NCBI RefSeq assembly: GCF_015277775.1
Contig: NZ_CP063849.1
Coordinates: forward strand, 2,232,001 to 2,296,000
Source of the DNA: Paludibaculum fermentans
GTDB taxonomy: Bacteria > Acidobacteriota > Terriglobia > Bryobacterales > Bryobacteraceae
Reading direction: 5' to 3'
Length of the DNA stretch: 64,000 nucleotides
Part shown: one piece after another, positions 34,210 through 44,800 of the stretch
Layout of the letters: the number at the start of each line of letters is the position of its first letter
Numbering within the stretch: position 1 is the stretch's first letter
Made by a program: the position numbers and the translations under genes
Notes under the pieces: model-generated
What the model was told of the DNA's origin: nothing
The model's input: only the letters and a program-made list of their open reading frames with translations
The model's database searches: none

Positions 34210-34560
34210 CTAACGCAGCGTCACGGCATAGCGCGACAACTCGCCGCGCAGCATCGACGTGAACGACTCGAAATCGTCCTCGGCCCACACCACATGCTGG
34301 AAGCCAATGGCGACGCTCTCGCACCACAGCACGGCCAGCCGCAGCTTTGCCCCGAGCCGGCGAAAAACCCAGCGGTATTCCCCCGTCGAAAGCAGCCAGA
34401 AACATTCGGCCTCGCCTTGCCGCTCCAAAGCCTCCAGGGCTTCGCGCAACGCAGCCAGCGCAATGAGGCCGTCGGCCGCGCGCGCCGTCGTAGTGCCCTC
34501 TCCGTCATGGAAAGTACAGACCAGGCGTCCAAAATCGTCGTTGTCAAAGGAGAGGCGCAT
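34210..34560 (-). CDS. Hypothetical protein (116 aa)
   Basis: Soluble alpha/beta composition (MRLSFDNDDFGRLVCTFHDG, LREALEALERQGEAECFWLL, YRWVFRRLGAKLRLAVLWC) with no TM segment, motif or cysteine pair pattern. Codon use resembles its neighbours, and the size and start are plausible, although no strong ribosome binding site precedes ATG 34560. No family recognised. Confidence 0.6.
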   Translation of the reverse strand: MRLSFDNDDFGRLVCTFHDGEGTTTARAADGLIALAALREALEALERQGEAECFWLLSTGEYRWVFRRLGAKLRLAVLWCESVAIGFQHVVWAEDDFESFTSMLRGELSRYAVTLR

Positions 34561-34625
34561 GTTCGTATTTTACGCCTTCCCGGCCCGATTCTCCTGGCCG
34601 GGAAGGCACAAATCACCAGCAATCG

Positions 34626-36191
34626 TTATGGATTCGGACCATTGTGGCAGCTGTAGCAGCCGATCAATGCGCCCTTGGCGAACGTCTTGGTTCCTCGTTC
34701 CGTCTGGAAGGAACGCGGAGCCAGGGCCGCCGAAAGCACCGTGCCGCGCAGGTCTCCACCATGGCAGTCGCGGCAGGCGCCGGAGCCCTGCTTCTCCACA
34801 CGGTCTCCATGCTGGCTCACCCAACTCGCGCCCAGCGGGTGGAGCCCGTGCGGGCCGGCCGTGGACGAACTCGAGAGGGACGCGTGGCACGTGGAGCACT
34901 CCGCCAGGGTGCCGGTGTGGCCTTGCAGGCGGGTGACCATCAGGTTGTCGTTGTCGTGCGAGGAGGGATACTCGGCATGCGTCGGGCCATGGCATGCCTC
35001 GCACGCGAGCCCGCCGTGGCCGGCGGACGCTTTGTAGAGCACGCCCGTTTTGGTGGCAAAACGGGGATCAGCCGGTGGACGCAGGGGTCCGCCCGCATAC
35101 GAGAAGGCGTCCCGCTGCCGGATCTGGCCCGCGAATTTGACGGCCGTGCCGGTGTGGCAATTCTCGCAACCCGGTTCGTCGATCCAACCCTTGCGGCCGG
35201 CTGCGCCGACCTGGGTCATGCTGCCATGGCAGTTCTGGCACTGCATCCCGGCATTGCCCATGGCGCCGCGCAGGCACTTCGTCACGGAACCCGGATGACA
35301 GTTGTAGCAAGCCTCTCGGTCGGCCGCGGTGCCCGTCTCAATGATCGCTGCGTGCTTCCTGTGCAGCACCTGCGTCAGCGGAGTACCCTTGGTGGTTCCC
35401 AGGGCGTTTGAGGCGTGGCATCCCGCGCACAGAACAGGCTGGCTGGCCTTCAGCTTGGTGCCGTGCCGTTCGTCGTGCAGCGCGAGAATGTTCAACTTGT
35501 AGTCTTTGTTCGGATCCGGGTCAAACGCCCATTGTTTGGGCATCGCCGTGCTGTACTTGGATCCGGATGCATGGCAGTTGGCGCAGGCCATCTCGTCCGA
35601 GACGGGCAGCACCACGTCCGCCGTGGCCAGGACTTTATTGGTGGCGTCGCGGGCCGTCAGGCGCATCAGGGGGTAGTAGTTCTTCTCGCCCTTCCCCTTC
35701 GGGTTGTCCGGATAGGGCGTGATGGGAACACCTTCTGCCACGAACTGCGCAGAGGTTGCCTGCCAGGTCATGGGTTTCGAAGCGTTGGAGGTTCCTGGCA
35801 TGGCATGGCCGGCCAGTCCCATCTCAGGTGCAAGAGGAGCAGTCAGTCCGAAGAGCTTCTGCGCATATTGCCAGAAGTTTGTTTTGCCCGCCGAGGAACG
35901 ATTGATGGATCCAGTGGGGTCGGCGACGGCTTCGTAAGTGAGCCGGATGTTGGTGGGAGTCTTGACGAGTTTCCCATTGGGATCGATCAACTGGGCGTGA
36001 AGGTTGTTGTACGGCGGAAGGATGGAGAAAACGGAGTAGTCATTGCCATCCACGCAATGCATTCCGAGATCGTTCCAGCCAACCAGGACATAGCGTCCTT
36101 TGCCGGAAGAGGGAGTATCTGCGATGGCGACCGAACACACCGCAAACAGCAATACAACGGCAAACATTGACAATTTAGCAAAGTTTGTCAT
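34626..36191 (-). CDS. Secreted nine-haem cytochrome c
   Basis: 521 residues from ATG 36191. Signal peptide TNFAKLSMFAVVLLFAVCSV with cleavage near AIA. The N-terminal about 180 residues (YVLVGWNDLGMHCVDGNDYS, FSILPPYNNLHAQLIDP) are a non-haem domain seen in Geobacter/Anaeromyxobacter-type cytochromes. Nine CXXCH motifs follow: CANCH, CAGCH, CYNCH, CQNCH, CENCH, CEACH, CSTCH, CRDCH, CYSCH. It should carry electrons in the periplasm or outside, in anaerobic or metal-linked respiration. No partner reductase is adjacent. The 160 bp upstream are AT-rich and probably hold its promoter. Confidence 0.9.
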   Translation of the reverse strand: MTNFAKLSMFAVVLLFAVCSVAIADTPSSGKGRYVLVGWNDLGMHCVDGNDYSVFSILPPYNNLHAQLIDPNGKLVKTPTNIRLTYEAVADPTGSINRSSAGKTNFWQYAQKLFGLTAPLAPEMGLAGHAMPGTSNASKPMTWQATSAQFVAEGVPITPYPDNPKGKGEKNYYPLMRLTARDATNKVLATADVVLPVSDEMACANCHASGSKYSTAMPKQWAFDPDPNKDYKLNILALHDERHGTKLKASQPVLCAGCHASNALGTTKGTPLTQVLHRKHAAIIETGTAADREACYNCHPGSVTKCLRGAMGNAGMQCQNCHGSMTQVGAAGRKGWIDEPGCENCHTGTAVKFAGQIRQRDAFSYAGGPLRPPADPRFATKTGVLYKASAGHGGLACEACHGPTHAEYPSSHDNDNLMVTRLQGHTGTLAECSTCHASLSSSSTAGPHGLHPLGASWVSQHGDRVEKQGSGACRDCHGGDLRGTVLSAALAPRSFQTERGTKTFAKGALIGCYSCHNGPNP

Positions 36192-36354
36192 TCGCAGGTC
36201 CCTTTCAAAGTTGGTATGGGACCGCAGATGCACCGCCGCCAGCGAGGTGACATGATTCAGGAAGAATCAGCAAATTAAGGCTTTTGGGATCTGGAAGTAG
36301 GCGAATACCTTAAGAAGATATTCAGCACCTTAAAATACTGTATTAGTTCTGTGG

Positions 36355-37548
36355 CTAGCTCAGGTGCGCGTTGACTTCCGCCAGCAGCACGGAGGCGTGC
36401 ACCGGTTTGTTCAGGAAGGCGGCCATGCCCTTCTGCCGGCACTGTGCGCGAACCTGGTCAGAGACCTCGGCGGTCAAGGCAAGAATTGGCACGTCGAGGT
36501 AGTTCGCCATTTTCCGGATGTGCTCGGTCGTCTCCAGTCCGTCCATGCCGGGCATCTGCAGATCCATCAGGATGAGATGGTACTGGCGGGCGGTGGCGGC
36601 CGCAATGGCGGCGGGACCGTCGCTGGCGCAATCGAATTCGAAGCCGCCCTTGGTCAGGATGGCGCTCAACACCTGCTGCGAAATACGGTTGTCTTCCACC
36701 ACCAGCAACCGGACCGTGTTCGGCCTCGTCTGGCTGCCGCGCATGCTCGAGGTGACCAGTACGGGCTTCGGCAGTTGCAGCGGAATCTCGGCCGTCATCA
36801 GGCTGCCGCCGCCGGCGCTGCTCTCCAGCACCAGGTCGCCGCCCAGCAGTTGCACGACGCGCCGCGTCAGCGCCAACCCCAGGCCGATGCCGTTGAACCG
36901 GCGCATGCCGCCGTCTTCCACATGATCGAAGGTCTCGAAGACCTCGCGTACGTTTTCCGGAGTGATCGACGTATTGGTGCAGCGCGCGGAGAGGTGCAGG
37001 GTGAACTGGCGCCCCATAACGCCTTCCGACTTCGCCTGTAAGAGGATATCCCCGGTTTCCGAGGTCTGGATGGCGTGCTGCGTCAGCAGCGTCAGCACCT
37101 GGCGCACCCGGTAAGCATCTCCAATCGCCGTGCGCGGGAGATTGTTATCCGGAAGATAGCGCAGTTCCAGCCCTTTGGCGCGGGCCCGCGGCATATGCTC
37201 CGCCGCGGCGTTGTGCAGCGTGTCCTCGAGGTGGAATTCCGCCTCGTCGAGTTGCACACAGCCCGAGGAGAGCGAGGTGTACTCCAGGGTATCGTTCAGC
37301 AGGTCGAACAGGCCGTGGGCGCACTGCCGAGCCGCCTGGACGTAGTCTCTTTGCTCGTCGTCCAACTGCGTCTCCAGCAGCAGGTCGGCCATGCCGAGGA
37401 TGCCGCTGAGGGGTGTCCTGATCTCGTGGTTCAGGCTGGCCAGAAACTGGAGCTTGGGGGTAGAGCTACCCTCGGTCGAATGACCCGAGGCTGCCCCGTT
37501 CACCGGTTTCGCGGAAAATGTCGAAAGTCTGAGCCGATTCGGACTCAT
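36355..37548 (-). CDS. Hybrid histidine kinase / receiver with degenerate ATPase boxes
   Basis: 397 residues, no membrane segment or input domain. HisKA has His41 in [18 protein letters not shown]. In the ATPase region the N-box, normally N-L--NA--F, reads [16 protein letters not shown], and the G1 box, normally DTG-GI, reads [13 protein letters not shown]. The later [13 protein letters not shown] box is intact. A receiver domain with phospho-Asp ([14 protein letters not shown]) and Lys (LNKPVH) ends the protein. Loss of the N-box Asn and the G1 Asp/Gly would impair ATP and Mg binding. It may be a phosphatase or scaffold, or be phosphorylated by another kinase. Confidence 0.85.
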   Translation of the reverse strand: MSPNRLRLSTFSAKPVNGAASGHSTEGSSTPKLQFLASLNHEIRTPLSGILGMADLLLETQLDDEQRDYVQAARQCAHGLFDLLNDTLEYTSLSSGCVQLDEAEFHLEDTLHNAAAEHMPRARAKGLELRYLPDNNLPRTAIGDAYRVRQVLTLLTQHAIQTSETGDILLQAKSEGVMGRQFTLHLSARCTNTSITPENVREVFETFDHVEDGGMRRFNGIGLGLALTRRVVQLLGGDLVLESSAGGGSLMTAEIPLQLPKPVLVTSSMRGSQTRPNTVRLLVVEDNRISQQVLSAILTKGGFEFDCASDGPAAIAAATARQYHLILMDLQMPGMDGLETTEHIRKMANYLDVPILALTAEVSDQVRAQCRQKGMAAFLNKPVHASVLLAEVNAHLS

Positions 37549-37773
37549 GGATACCTGAAGGAGTCATCGGCGCCCTTCGGTCGAAAGTTTAGGAGAAACC
37601 GACGGATAAGAGCTAAGGCCGGGGACCCATCTTCTGGTCTTCGAGACCGGCTAACCGCTACAGAACGCAAGGCGTCCCGTACTTTTCTGTAATTAAACGG
37701 ACAGATTGAAATAGTGGCGCAAGGCGCCCGGAAATGCGGTTTTCCGGACGCCCGGCATTCTGGACAATTTAAT

Positions 37774-38643
37774 CTAGTCGTCGCTGTTAAAGAAACCGCC
37801 CAGCGACTCGAGCGGGCTCCGCTCGTCTCCGCCGCTGCGCCCCGGCGCCAGTTCGCGGCGCATCTTCTCCAGCGTCATGCTCTGGATAATCACCCGCCCC
37901 GGCCCGGTCAACGTGGCCAGGAACAGACCCTCTCCGCCGAAGATGGCGGTCTTGATTCCACCAGCCAGTTGGATGTCGTAATCCACCCCATCGTCGAAGG
38001 CGACGATGCAGCCGGTGTCGATCTGCAGCGTTTCACCCGGCGCCAGCGTGAACTCGATGAAGTCGCCTCCGGCATGGATGAACGCGACCCCGGGGCCGGT
38101 AATCCGTTCCAGGATGAAGCCTTCTCCACCGAAGAAGCCGGAACCCAACTTCTTCACCAGGGCGATGTCGACGTTCACTGAGCGCTGCGCGCAGATGAAG
38201 CTGTCGCGTTGAACCAGGACGGCCTGCGCCGGTTTGAGGTCAAACGCCTGAATCCGCCCGGGATAGGCGCCCGCGAAGCCCACTTCCCCGCCCGCGCCGC
38301 CGGCCCGGAAGTGCGTCCAGAACAACGACTCGCCCATCAGCTTGCGCTTCACCGCGCCCCACAGCTTCTGGCCCAGGGTCTCCCCCGTCATCCGCGATTC
38401 CCACTGCACACTGGGGGTCTTGTACAGCATCTTGCCGGCCTCGGCAAAGACCTCCTGGCCGGGCTTGAGTTTCAGCCTCGCTACCTGGAGGTTGTCGCCC
38501 TGGATCGTGTAGTCCAGCGGTTCGTCCACAGTAACTGGCGTGAATTGAGCACTTTGCGTGCTGCCAGGCAGAATGGCTCCGCAGCGCGCGCAAAACCTGC
38601 TGGCGCCGCCCGCCTCAGCTCCGCAACTGGTGCAAAAGGGCAT
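37774..38643 (-). CDS. AIM24 family protein with N-terminal zinc ribbon
   Basis: 289 residues. A small zinc ribbon (FCTSCGAEAGGASRFCARCGA) precedes an AIM24/TIGR00266-type beta-rich domain (DNLQVARLKLKPGQEVFAEA, GKMLYKTPSVQWESRM, VLVQRDSFICAQRSVNVDIA, FILERITGPGVAFIHAGGDF). AIM24 proteins form barrel-like structures of uncertain role, often linked to membranes or stress. Start ATG 38643 with GGAGGAAGAG upstream. Confidence 0.9.
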   Translation of the reverse strand: MPFCTSCGAEAGGASRFCARCGAILPGSTQSAQFTPVTVDEPLDYTIQGDNLQVARLKLKPGQEVFAEAGKMLYKTPSVQWESRMTGETLGQKLWGAVKRKLMGESLFWTHFRAGGAGGEVGFAGAYPGRIQAFDLKPAQAVLVQRDSFICAQRSVNVDIALVKKLGSGFFGGEGFILERITGPGVAFIHAGGDFIEFTLAPGETLQIDTGCIVAFDDGVDYDIQLAGGIKTAIFGGEGLFLATLTGPGRVIIQSMTLEKMRRELAPGRSGGDERSPLESLGGFFNSDD

Positions 38644-38774
38644 GGAAACTCTTCCTCCGTCTCGGGGTTACCTGATCAGAAGGAGCCACACGGCTCCTTC
38701 GCTGGCGCTCACCGCCTCCGCGGTGACATTCTACTACTGGGAGCTATTCCGCGAGTAGGGAGCGGCATCGATAA

Positions 38775-41033
38775 ATGGAACGTAGAATGTCCCGCATTTG
38801 TTCAGTATTGTGCTGCTGGCTGCTGCTGGCTCTGCCGGCCGGCGCCCGGACGGGGCCCGTGACCTGTGCGACCGAGCATGGCAACTGGCTGGAAAAGCAG
38901 AACTTGCACCGTGTCAGCAGCCGCAACAGGAAAGCCCTGAACCTGCGCCGGGCCGCGGCGTTCCAACAGGACTACGGTGACATCGCGGTGATGGACGATT
39001 CGGACGGTGTGATTGCCAGCCGCAATCCGTTCAATCTCCAGGGGAAAACTCTGGAATTCATTCCGCTGATCGGGTCCTCGTCGCCCTATGGCTTCGCGGT
39101 GCGTGCGGCGGAGTACGACGCGGCCGCTGCCTCGGCCGGGCAGGTGCTCAGCGGGCTGGGAGACGACGATGCAATCGCCGTGGACCTGCCCATCGCCGTG
39201 CCGTTCTATGGCACGCAGCGCGACCGCATCTATGTCCATTCCGACGGCAACGTGACCATGGAACAGCCCGAGGCTGCGTCCGCCGCCCGGAGCCTGGGCC
39301 GGCTGAGCTCCGGGCCGCCGCGCCTCGCTCCGCTGTTCGACGACCTGGATCCGACGCAGGCGAACTGCGACGTGCGCGTCTGGACCGGCAGCGACCACGT
39401 GGTGGTGACGTGGCGCAATGTGCCCGAGTACAGCGACTACGGGACGGGCGCCCGGCAGACCTTTCAACTGGCGCTCTGGACGAACGGCCACATTACGTTC
39501 ACCTACCAGCAGGTGGCGGCCAATGACGTCGTCACCGGCATCTCCCCCGGATACCTCGCGGGTGAAACAGAAGTTGTTTCGTTTCTGAACGATACCAGCA
39601 CATTCTACGGAGCCACGGTTGCCGAGCGGTTCGGCACCACACTCGACATCGACATCGTCCGCGTGGCCCAGCGGTTCTACGAGACGCACGAAGACGCCTA
39701 CGACTACCTGGCCATCTTCAACACTTCCGGCATTGCCGCCGCGGCCGGTGCGCTGGCCTACGAGACCACGGTGCGCAGCCTGCGGCAGGGGATTGGGGAC
39801 ACACCGGTCTGGGCGGGCGACAGCTACGGCTCCGCCCACCGGCTGCAAGCCGTTCTAAACATGGGGCCTCTGCGCCAATATCCAGCCGATCCCTATGCTC
39901 GCGTGGGCAGCCGCGGAGCCATCACCGGCGACAACACCATGACCCTCATCGGCCATGAGAGCGGCCACCTGTTCCTGGCCCTGGCCAGTGTCCGCGACCC
40001 GCTGAATCCACTGGCCCGGCCAATGCTGGGGACACAGAACGCACATTGGAGCTTCAACTTCAATTCGGAAGCTTCGCTGCTGGAGGGCAACCGGATTATG
40101 GACAACGGCCCGGGGGCCACCAACCGCTTCCTCACCGTGGCCACGGTTCAGGGCTATTCCCCGCTGGATCAGTACCTTATGGGGTTCCGGCCGGCGGCTG
40201 AAGTGCCGTCCACCTTCCTGGTGAAGGGCAGCCAGTACTCCAATTCGACCTTCCCGCAAGTGGGGATCTCCATCCGTGGGGAACGGCAGGACATCAGCGT
40301 GGACGACGTGATCGCCGCCGAAGGCCAGCGGATCCCAGATTCGACGGTGGCCCAGCGGCAGTTCCGGACGGCTTTCATCATGATTGTGCCCGAGGGGTCG
40401 ACACCGAATGCGGCGGACATTGCGCAATTGGAGGTCTACCGGGCCGAGTTTGAGCGCTACTACCCGTCCGCGGCGGGCCAACGGGCCTTCCTGGACGCGA
40501 AACTGCGCGGCATGATGCGGCTCTCGGTCTGGCCGGCGGCTGGCCTGGTGGCCGGGCAGGCGGCCACGGCGAGCATCTCCATCGGAAGTCCGGCCAGCGA
40601 AGACCTGAGCATCGCCCTGGCCAGATCCGCCGATGTACTGGAGGCTCCGGATACCGTTGTGATTCCCAAGGGCGCTTCGTCGGTGGAGTTCCGGGTGGTG
40701 GGCCTGGCGCCCGGCGTGGCGGATCTCAGCGCGAAGGCGGCCGATGGCCGGCACGAGGATTCGGCCGCGCGCGTGGCCGTGCAGGCGTCGCCCTCCGATG
40801 TACGGTTGGTCAAGTACTATCAGGAAGATACGCTGCTGGTGCTGAAGGTGACCGACCGCAACGAACTGCCATACCTCGGCGTGAAGGTAGTGGTGGAGGG
40901 ACTGGACCAGGATCTGCGCAGCGACGGCAACGGCTGGATCTGGCTTACCTGGGATCCGGCCCAGACCCTGACGGCCCAAGTGGATGGGGCTCCGTCGACA
41001 AAGCTGGTCCTGCCGGGCACGACAACTCCATAA
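38775..41033 (+). CDS. Secreted HEXXH metalloprotease-like protein with nidogen-type domain
   Basis: 752 residues. Signal peptide CSVLCCWLLLALPAGA. Residues about 115-260 resemble a nidogen-like domain (APLFDDLDPTQANCDVRVWT, VVVTWRNVPEYSDYGTGARQ, LALWTNGHITFTYQQV). The zinc-site motif is TLIGHESGHLFLALAS, followed by NRIMDNGPGATNRFLTVATV and YSPLDQYLMGF. The C-terminus has Ig-like/carboxypeptidase-regulatory-like repeats (ATASISIGSPASEDLSIALA, LPYLGVKVVVEGLDQDL). Likely an extracellular peptidase or adhesive enzyme. It ends inside the convergent cas6-like gene (89-bp overlap). ATG 38787 is an alternative start. Confidence 0.75.
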   Translation: MERRMSRICSVLCCWLLLALPAGARTGPVTCATEHGNWLEKQNLHRVSSRNRKALNLRRAAAFQQDYGDIAVMDDSDGVIASRNPFNLQGKTLEFIPLIGSSSPYGFAVRAAEYDAAAASAGQVLSGLGDDDAIAVDLPIAVPFYGTQRDRIYVHSDGNVTMEQPEAASAARSLGRLSSGPPRLAPLFDDLDPTQANCDVRVWTGSDHVVVTWRNVPEYSDYGTGARQTFQLALWTNGHITFTYQQVAANDVVTGISPGYLAGETEVVSFLNDTSTFYGATVAERFGTTLDIDIVRVAQRFYETHEDAYDYLAIFNTSGIAAAAGALAYETTVRSLRQGIGDTPVWAGDSYGSAHRLQAVLNMGPLRQYPADPYARVGSRGAITGDNTMTLIGHESGHLFLALASVRDPLNPLARPMLGTQNAHWSFNFNSEASLLEGNRIMDNGPGATNRFLTVATVQGYSPLDQYLMGFRPAAEVPSTFLVKGSQYSNSTFPQVGISIRGERQDISVDDVIAAEGQRIPDSTVAQRQFRTAFIMIVPEGSTPNAADIAQLEVYRAEFERYYPSAAGQRAFLDAKLRGMMRLSVWPAAGLVAGQAATASISIGSPASEDLSIALARSADVLEAPDTVVIPKGASSVEFRVVGLAPGVADLSAKAADGRHEDSAARVAVQASPSDVRLVKYYQEDTLLVLKVTDRNELPYLGVKVVVEGLDQDLRSDGNGWIWLTWDPAQTLTAQVDGAPSTKLVLPGTTTP

Positions 41034-41814
41034 CTCCTTTGCCCCAAACGGTTTGGCGGCCAATACCAGTCCACGTGGCGGCCTCCAGCCAGGGCAGGAA
41101 GGGACGCAGGGCGCCCTCATATTCGGCGAAGCCGGTGAACCCGCCTAACGGATGAACCTGGCCGGAGCGGCCGCTGCGCCGCTCGGCCTGATGCCAGCTC
41201 AGGGCTCCGCCGGTACACCTCACCGCCGCAGCTTCTCGCACCAGTTCTCGAAAATCAAAGTCCAGCGGGCCGGCGCCGTAAAACGAGCGCAGGGCGGAGA
41301 TGCGTTCGCAGGCGCGCGCGAGCAGGATCGCGAAGGGCGGCGGCTCGGGTCCGGCGTGTGGTTTCAGTTCGGTAGGAGTGATAAACAACACCTGTCGTTT
41401 ATCGCTGCCGGACGGAAAACCGCTAAACGACAAGTGTTGTTTATCGTCCTCTGGAATGAGACTCAGCCGGTGGGACGCCGTATTCCATTCAATAACTTCC
41501 AGCCATTCCAGGCGCTCGAACGCGTTTTGGAACGGAGCCGGGTCGCGGGTGAAGAGATGGAGGTCCAGGAAGAAGCGGGCTCCGGGCTCGAAGGCGGCGC
41601 CGTCCAAGTGGTGGCAGCGCAAGGTGAAGGGGCGAGGACGGTCGCGCAGGCCACTGGGTCCCTGGGTCGCGGACGGACGGAAGAGCTCTTCGGGGAGTTG
41701 AAAGCCGAGGGCGCCGCGGAAGCGGTTGGAGGCGGGGGTGGGAAACCGGAGAAACCGGCGGGCGCAAAGAGAAAGGCGGCAGGCCAGGATATCGAGATCC
41801 ACGCCTGCCGCCAT
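40945..41814 (-). CDS. cas6: Orphan Cas6-type CRISPR RNA endonuclease
   Basis: 289 residues. C-terminal signature HPLGGFTGFAEYEGALRPFL then AATWTGIGRQTVWGKGVM, the G-rich loop typical of Cas6 proteins of the PF10040 group. FYGAGPLDFDFRELVREAA and ITPTELKPHAGPEPPPFAIL also fit. No CRISPR array or other cas gene lies anywhere in the window. The gene contains a 22-bp inverted repeat (41380-41445) encoding the odd segment DDKQHLSFSGFPSGSDKRQV, which looks inserted. The catalytic His is uncertain. It may process crRNA from a distant locus, or be a relic with another RNA role. Confidence 0.8.
   Translation of the reverse strand: MAAGVDLDILACRLSLCARRFLRFPTPASNRFRGALGFQLPEELFRPSATQGPSGLRDRPRPFTLRCHHLDGAAFEPGARFFLDLHLFTRDPAPFQNAFERLEWLEVIEWNTASHRLSLIPEDDKQHLSFSGFPSGSDKRQVLFITPTELKPHAGPEPPPFAILLARACERISALRSFYGAGPLDFDFRELVREAAAVRCTGGALSWHQAERRSGRSGQVHPLGGFTGFAEYEGALRPFLPWLEAATWTGIGRQTVWGKGVMELSCPAGPALSTEPHPLGPSGSGPDPR
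41380..41445. repeat. 22-bp inverted repeat inside the cas6 reading frame
   Basis: Left arm GATAAACAACACCTGTCGTTTA (41380-41401) and right arm (41424-41445) match as reverse complements with one mismatch, around a 22-base loop. The unit is 66 bp, a multiple of three, and keeps the frame open. It is much less GC-rich than the surrounding gene. Confidence 0.9.
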
Positions 41815-41831
41815 GAGGACTACCGAACCCG

Positions 41832-44800
41832 CTACCGGGCGATGACGACGTACGGCCGCACCTGAATCGTGGAAGATCCAGGCGGGATGAGCGTCGGCGT
41901 GCTCTTGTACACGATGTTTACGGTGTAGGTCCCATTGTTGAGCGTGGTGGGTACCTTGACCTTGACGCGCCAGACACCGGGCTTATCCGGATCCAGGGTG
42001 GAGGAGACCACCTGGGCCTGGGTGGCGCCGGTGCCAAGCAGGAGGTAGGCGAGGACGTCGCCGGGTATGGGCGCTTCGCTGCCGGGAGCGAGGCCGTCGT
42101 CCGGAAGACCATCAAAGTTCCCGTAACCGGTGAGGAAGACGGTGAGTGTCTGATCGATCTTGGCGGGCTTGGAGGCCGAATTCTCCGAACCGTCCTGGTT
42201 GAGTGCCATGGCGGGGCCGGTCGTGTAGATGGCATCGCCCTGGAACATGATGCCAGGAGAGATGGGAGACATGGAGATGCGATCGAAGCCAAGGATCTGT
42301 CCGGTGCTCACCTGGCGAACCAGGAACTCCGCGGTACCGCTGGGGGCGGTGCCCTTGGGCACGATCAGGGTCACGTTATCGGTGGCGGCCTTAGTGAGGG
42401 GGGCGTTGACGCCATTCACCAGGACCTCCACGTCGCCCAGGTTGGTGGGCAGGGGTGAACCGGAAGCGGAAGCCCCGTCGGCGGACAGGGTGGCGCCCTG
42501 CACGCGCAGCTGGCCCAGCATGGCCGGCGCCACGCGGCTGAAGCCGTTCGCCGCGTTGACGACCGTGAGACGCGGATAGTACATCGTCAGGCGACTGGCG
42601 GAATCCATTACCATCGGGTTCCCACGGCCATCCAGGACGACGCCGCGCGGGCCGGCCACCTGGAGGCTGAAGTTGGAGGCGATGCTGCCGGAGCCCAGCA
42701 ATTCGGCGTAGCTCGGGAACCTCATGATGCGGTTGAGGTTGCTGCTCTCGGCCACCCAGATGGCCTCTGTCTTCGGATCGATGGTGACGGAGATGGGAAC
42801 GCCCACCGCGCCGGCTGGCAGCGCGAACTGGGAGGGCAGGCCGTCGGAGTAGGCGCTATTCACGTCATCCCAGATCTGGATGCGGGAGTTGCCGGTGTCG
42901 GCGACGAACAGGCGGCCAAAGCTATCAATGGCGATGCCGCGGGGCGAGTTCAACTGCTCAGCCAGGTTGCCGGCGGTGTAGGAGGTGCCGTCCACCTGCC
43001 CGAAGACGATATCGGCGGTCTGGCCGCTGACCGACGGCTGCTTGAAGAGCAGGACGCGGTGCAGGCCCAGGTCGGCGACAGCCAGGTTGCCCTCGGGCGT
43101 GAAGGCCAGGCCGCTGGGCAGGTACATGCGGTCGCGAGCGACCTGCGTCGCCACGGTGGAGGTGAAGTCAGGCGCACCCAGGACGAGGTCGGGCGTCAGC
43201 AGGCCATCGGTGCGGGTGAAGGGATTGGGGTAGCGCAGGACCCGGCCGTTGCCGGTATCGGCAACCCAGACATTGCCCTGGGGGTCCACTTTCACGTCGG
43301 CGGGGATATAGAGGCCATCCGGACCCGGCGTGGCGGGATTGTTGAAGGGCGAGTTGACCAGGCTGCGGTAGGAGTCGACCTGGCCGAGGATGACGTCGGC
43401 GCGGCTCTGGTTCGTGAAATTCCGGGCATCGGCAAAGCAGAGGATCCGGTTGTTGCCCGTGTCCGCGATGAAGAGGCGCGGGACGTCCGAGGTCCGGTCG
43501 ATGGCGACAGAAGGACCGATGCTCACGCCAATCGAAGGGATGGTGCCGCCGGAGAACTCAGAGCCCTCGATGAAGTTGGGCGCCTTGAAGGGGAAATCGA
43601 ACTGGCCCAGGATGCGGGTGGCGGCGCCAAAGGTGCGGGCGGCGGAGTCAAATGGCCGCACGGTGACGCGGTGGTTGCCGATCTCGGTGATGTAGATCTC
43701 TCCATTCGCGTAGGCGGCGGCGACCGGAGCGTTGTAGCCCCAGGGATTGGGCTCGAGGTTATCGGCCGTGTTCTGGTAGCGGGTGCTGAAGTCGTTCTGG
43801 CCGTACACATTCGTCATGTGCGGGGAAAAGACGCCATTGGGGAGATCCTCGGCCGGCCAGGACGAGGGCGGATCGTAGCGCACAATGCGGTGGTTGAGCG
43901 AGTCGATCACGAACAGGTTCTCGCCGATGCAGAAGAGGCCGCGGGGCCCACCGGTGAAGACCGCATTCTGAACGGTGGTGCCGGCGAGCGAAAAGCCAAA
44001 GGTGAGATCGTTGACGGCAGGCAGGGCCGGGGCACCCTTCACCGCGGCGTAAATGCCCAGGATGCGGGAAGCGGCCTTGCCGTTGGTGAACGGGGGGCCC
44101 CACACGAGCACGCGGGCGAGGTCGTCGGCGAAGTAGAGATTCCCGTTGGAATCGAAGGTGAGCGGTCCGCCGTAGCGGATGGTCGTCTTGCTGAGTTGGT
44201 CCGTGGCGCTGCTATAGCGTCCGGCGTTCGCGACCACCGTATTGAAGTCGGTCTGGCCCAGGACCAGGTCGGCCGAGATCGAGGCGGTTCCGCCATCCAC
44301 ATTGGAGGGGCCGGTGACGTCGCCGGTGGTATAGCGCAGGATGCGGTGGTTGCCTGAGTCGGCCACCCAGAGATTGCCGGAGCCATCGACGGCGAGGCCG
44401 GCGGTTTGGATTCCGCCCGAGCCCAGATTCGTCTTGAGGGTGGAGGCGGTGGGTGCGGCGTTGGCGGTTGAGCTCTGATTCGCGAGATTGGACTTGAGAT
44501 CGGGCTGGCCGATGACCAGGTCGGGCTTGATGGCGGTGCCTGCATCGAGGGACTCGAAGGGCCGCCGGAAGCGCACGATCCGGTTGTTGCCGGCATCCAT
44601 GACAAACAGGTAATCGCCGATGATGACGACGGAACTGGGCGTGCGCAGACCGCCGCCGTAGTCCTTCAAAGCCTGGAGGTCATACACATTGGTGGAGCTC
44701 TCCGAGATGCGGACAGCGGCACCGTAGGGGACGGCGGAATCGAAGTCTTTCTGCCCGATGACGAGATCAGCGGGGGCGCCGCTGGTGAAGTTGGCGGAAT

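Noticed and set aside
43059..44357. 432-codon plus-strand ORF antisense to the NHL-repeat gene
   Set aside because: It mirrors the high-GC repeat gene on the other strand; the minus strand carries a signal peptide and clear NHL blades.
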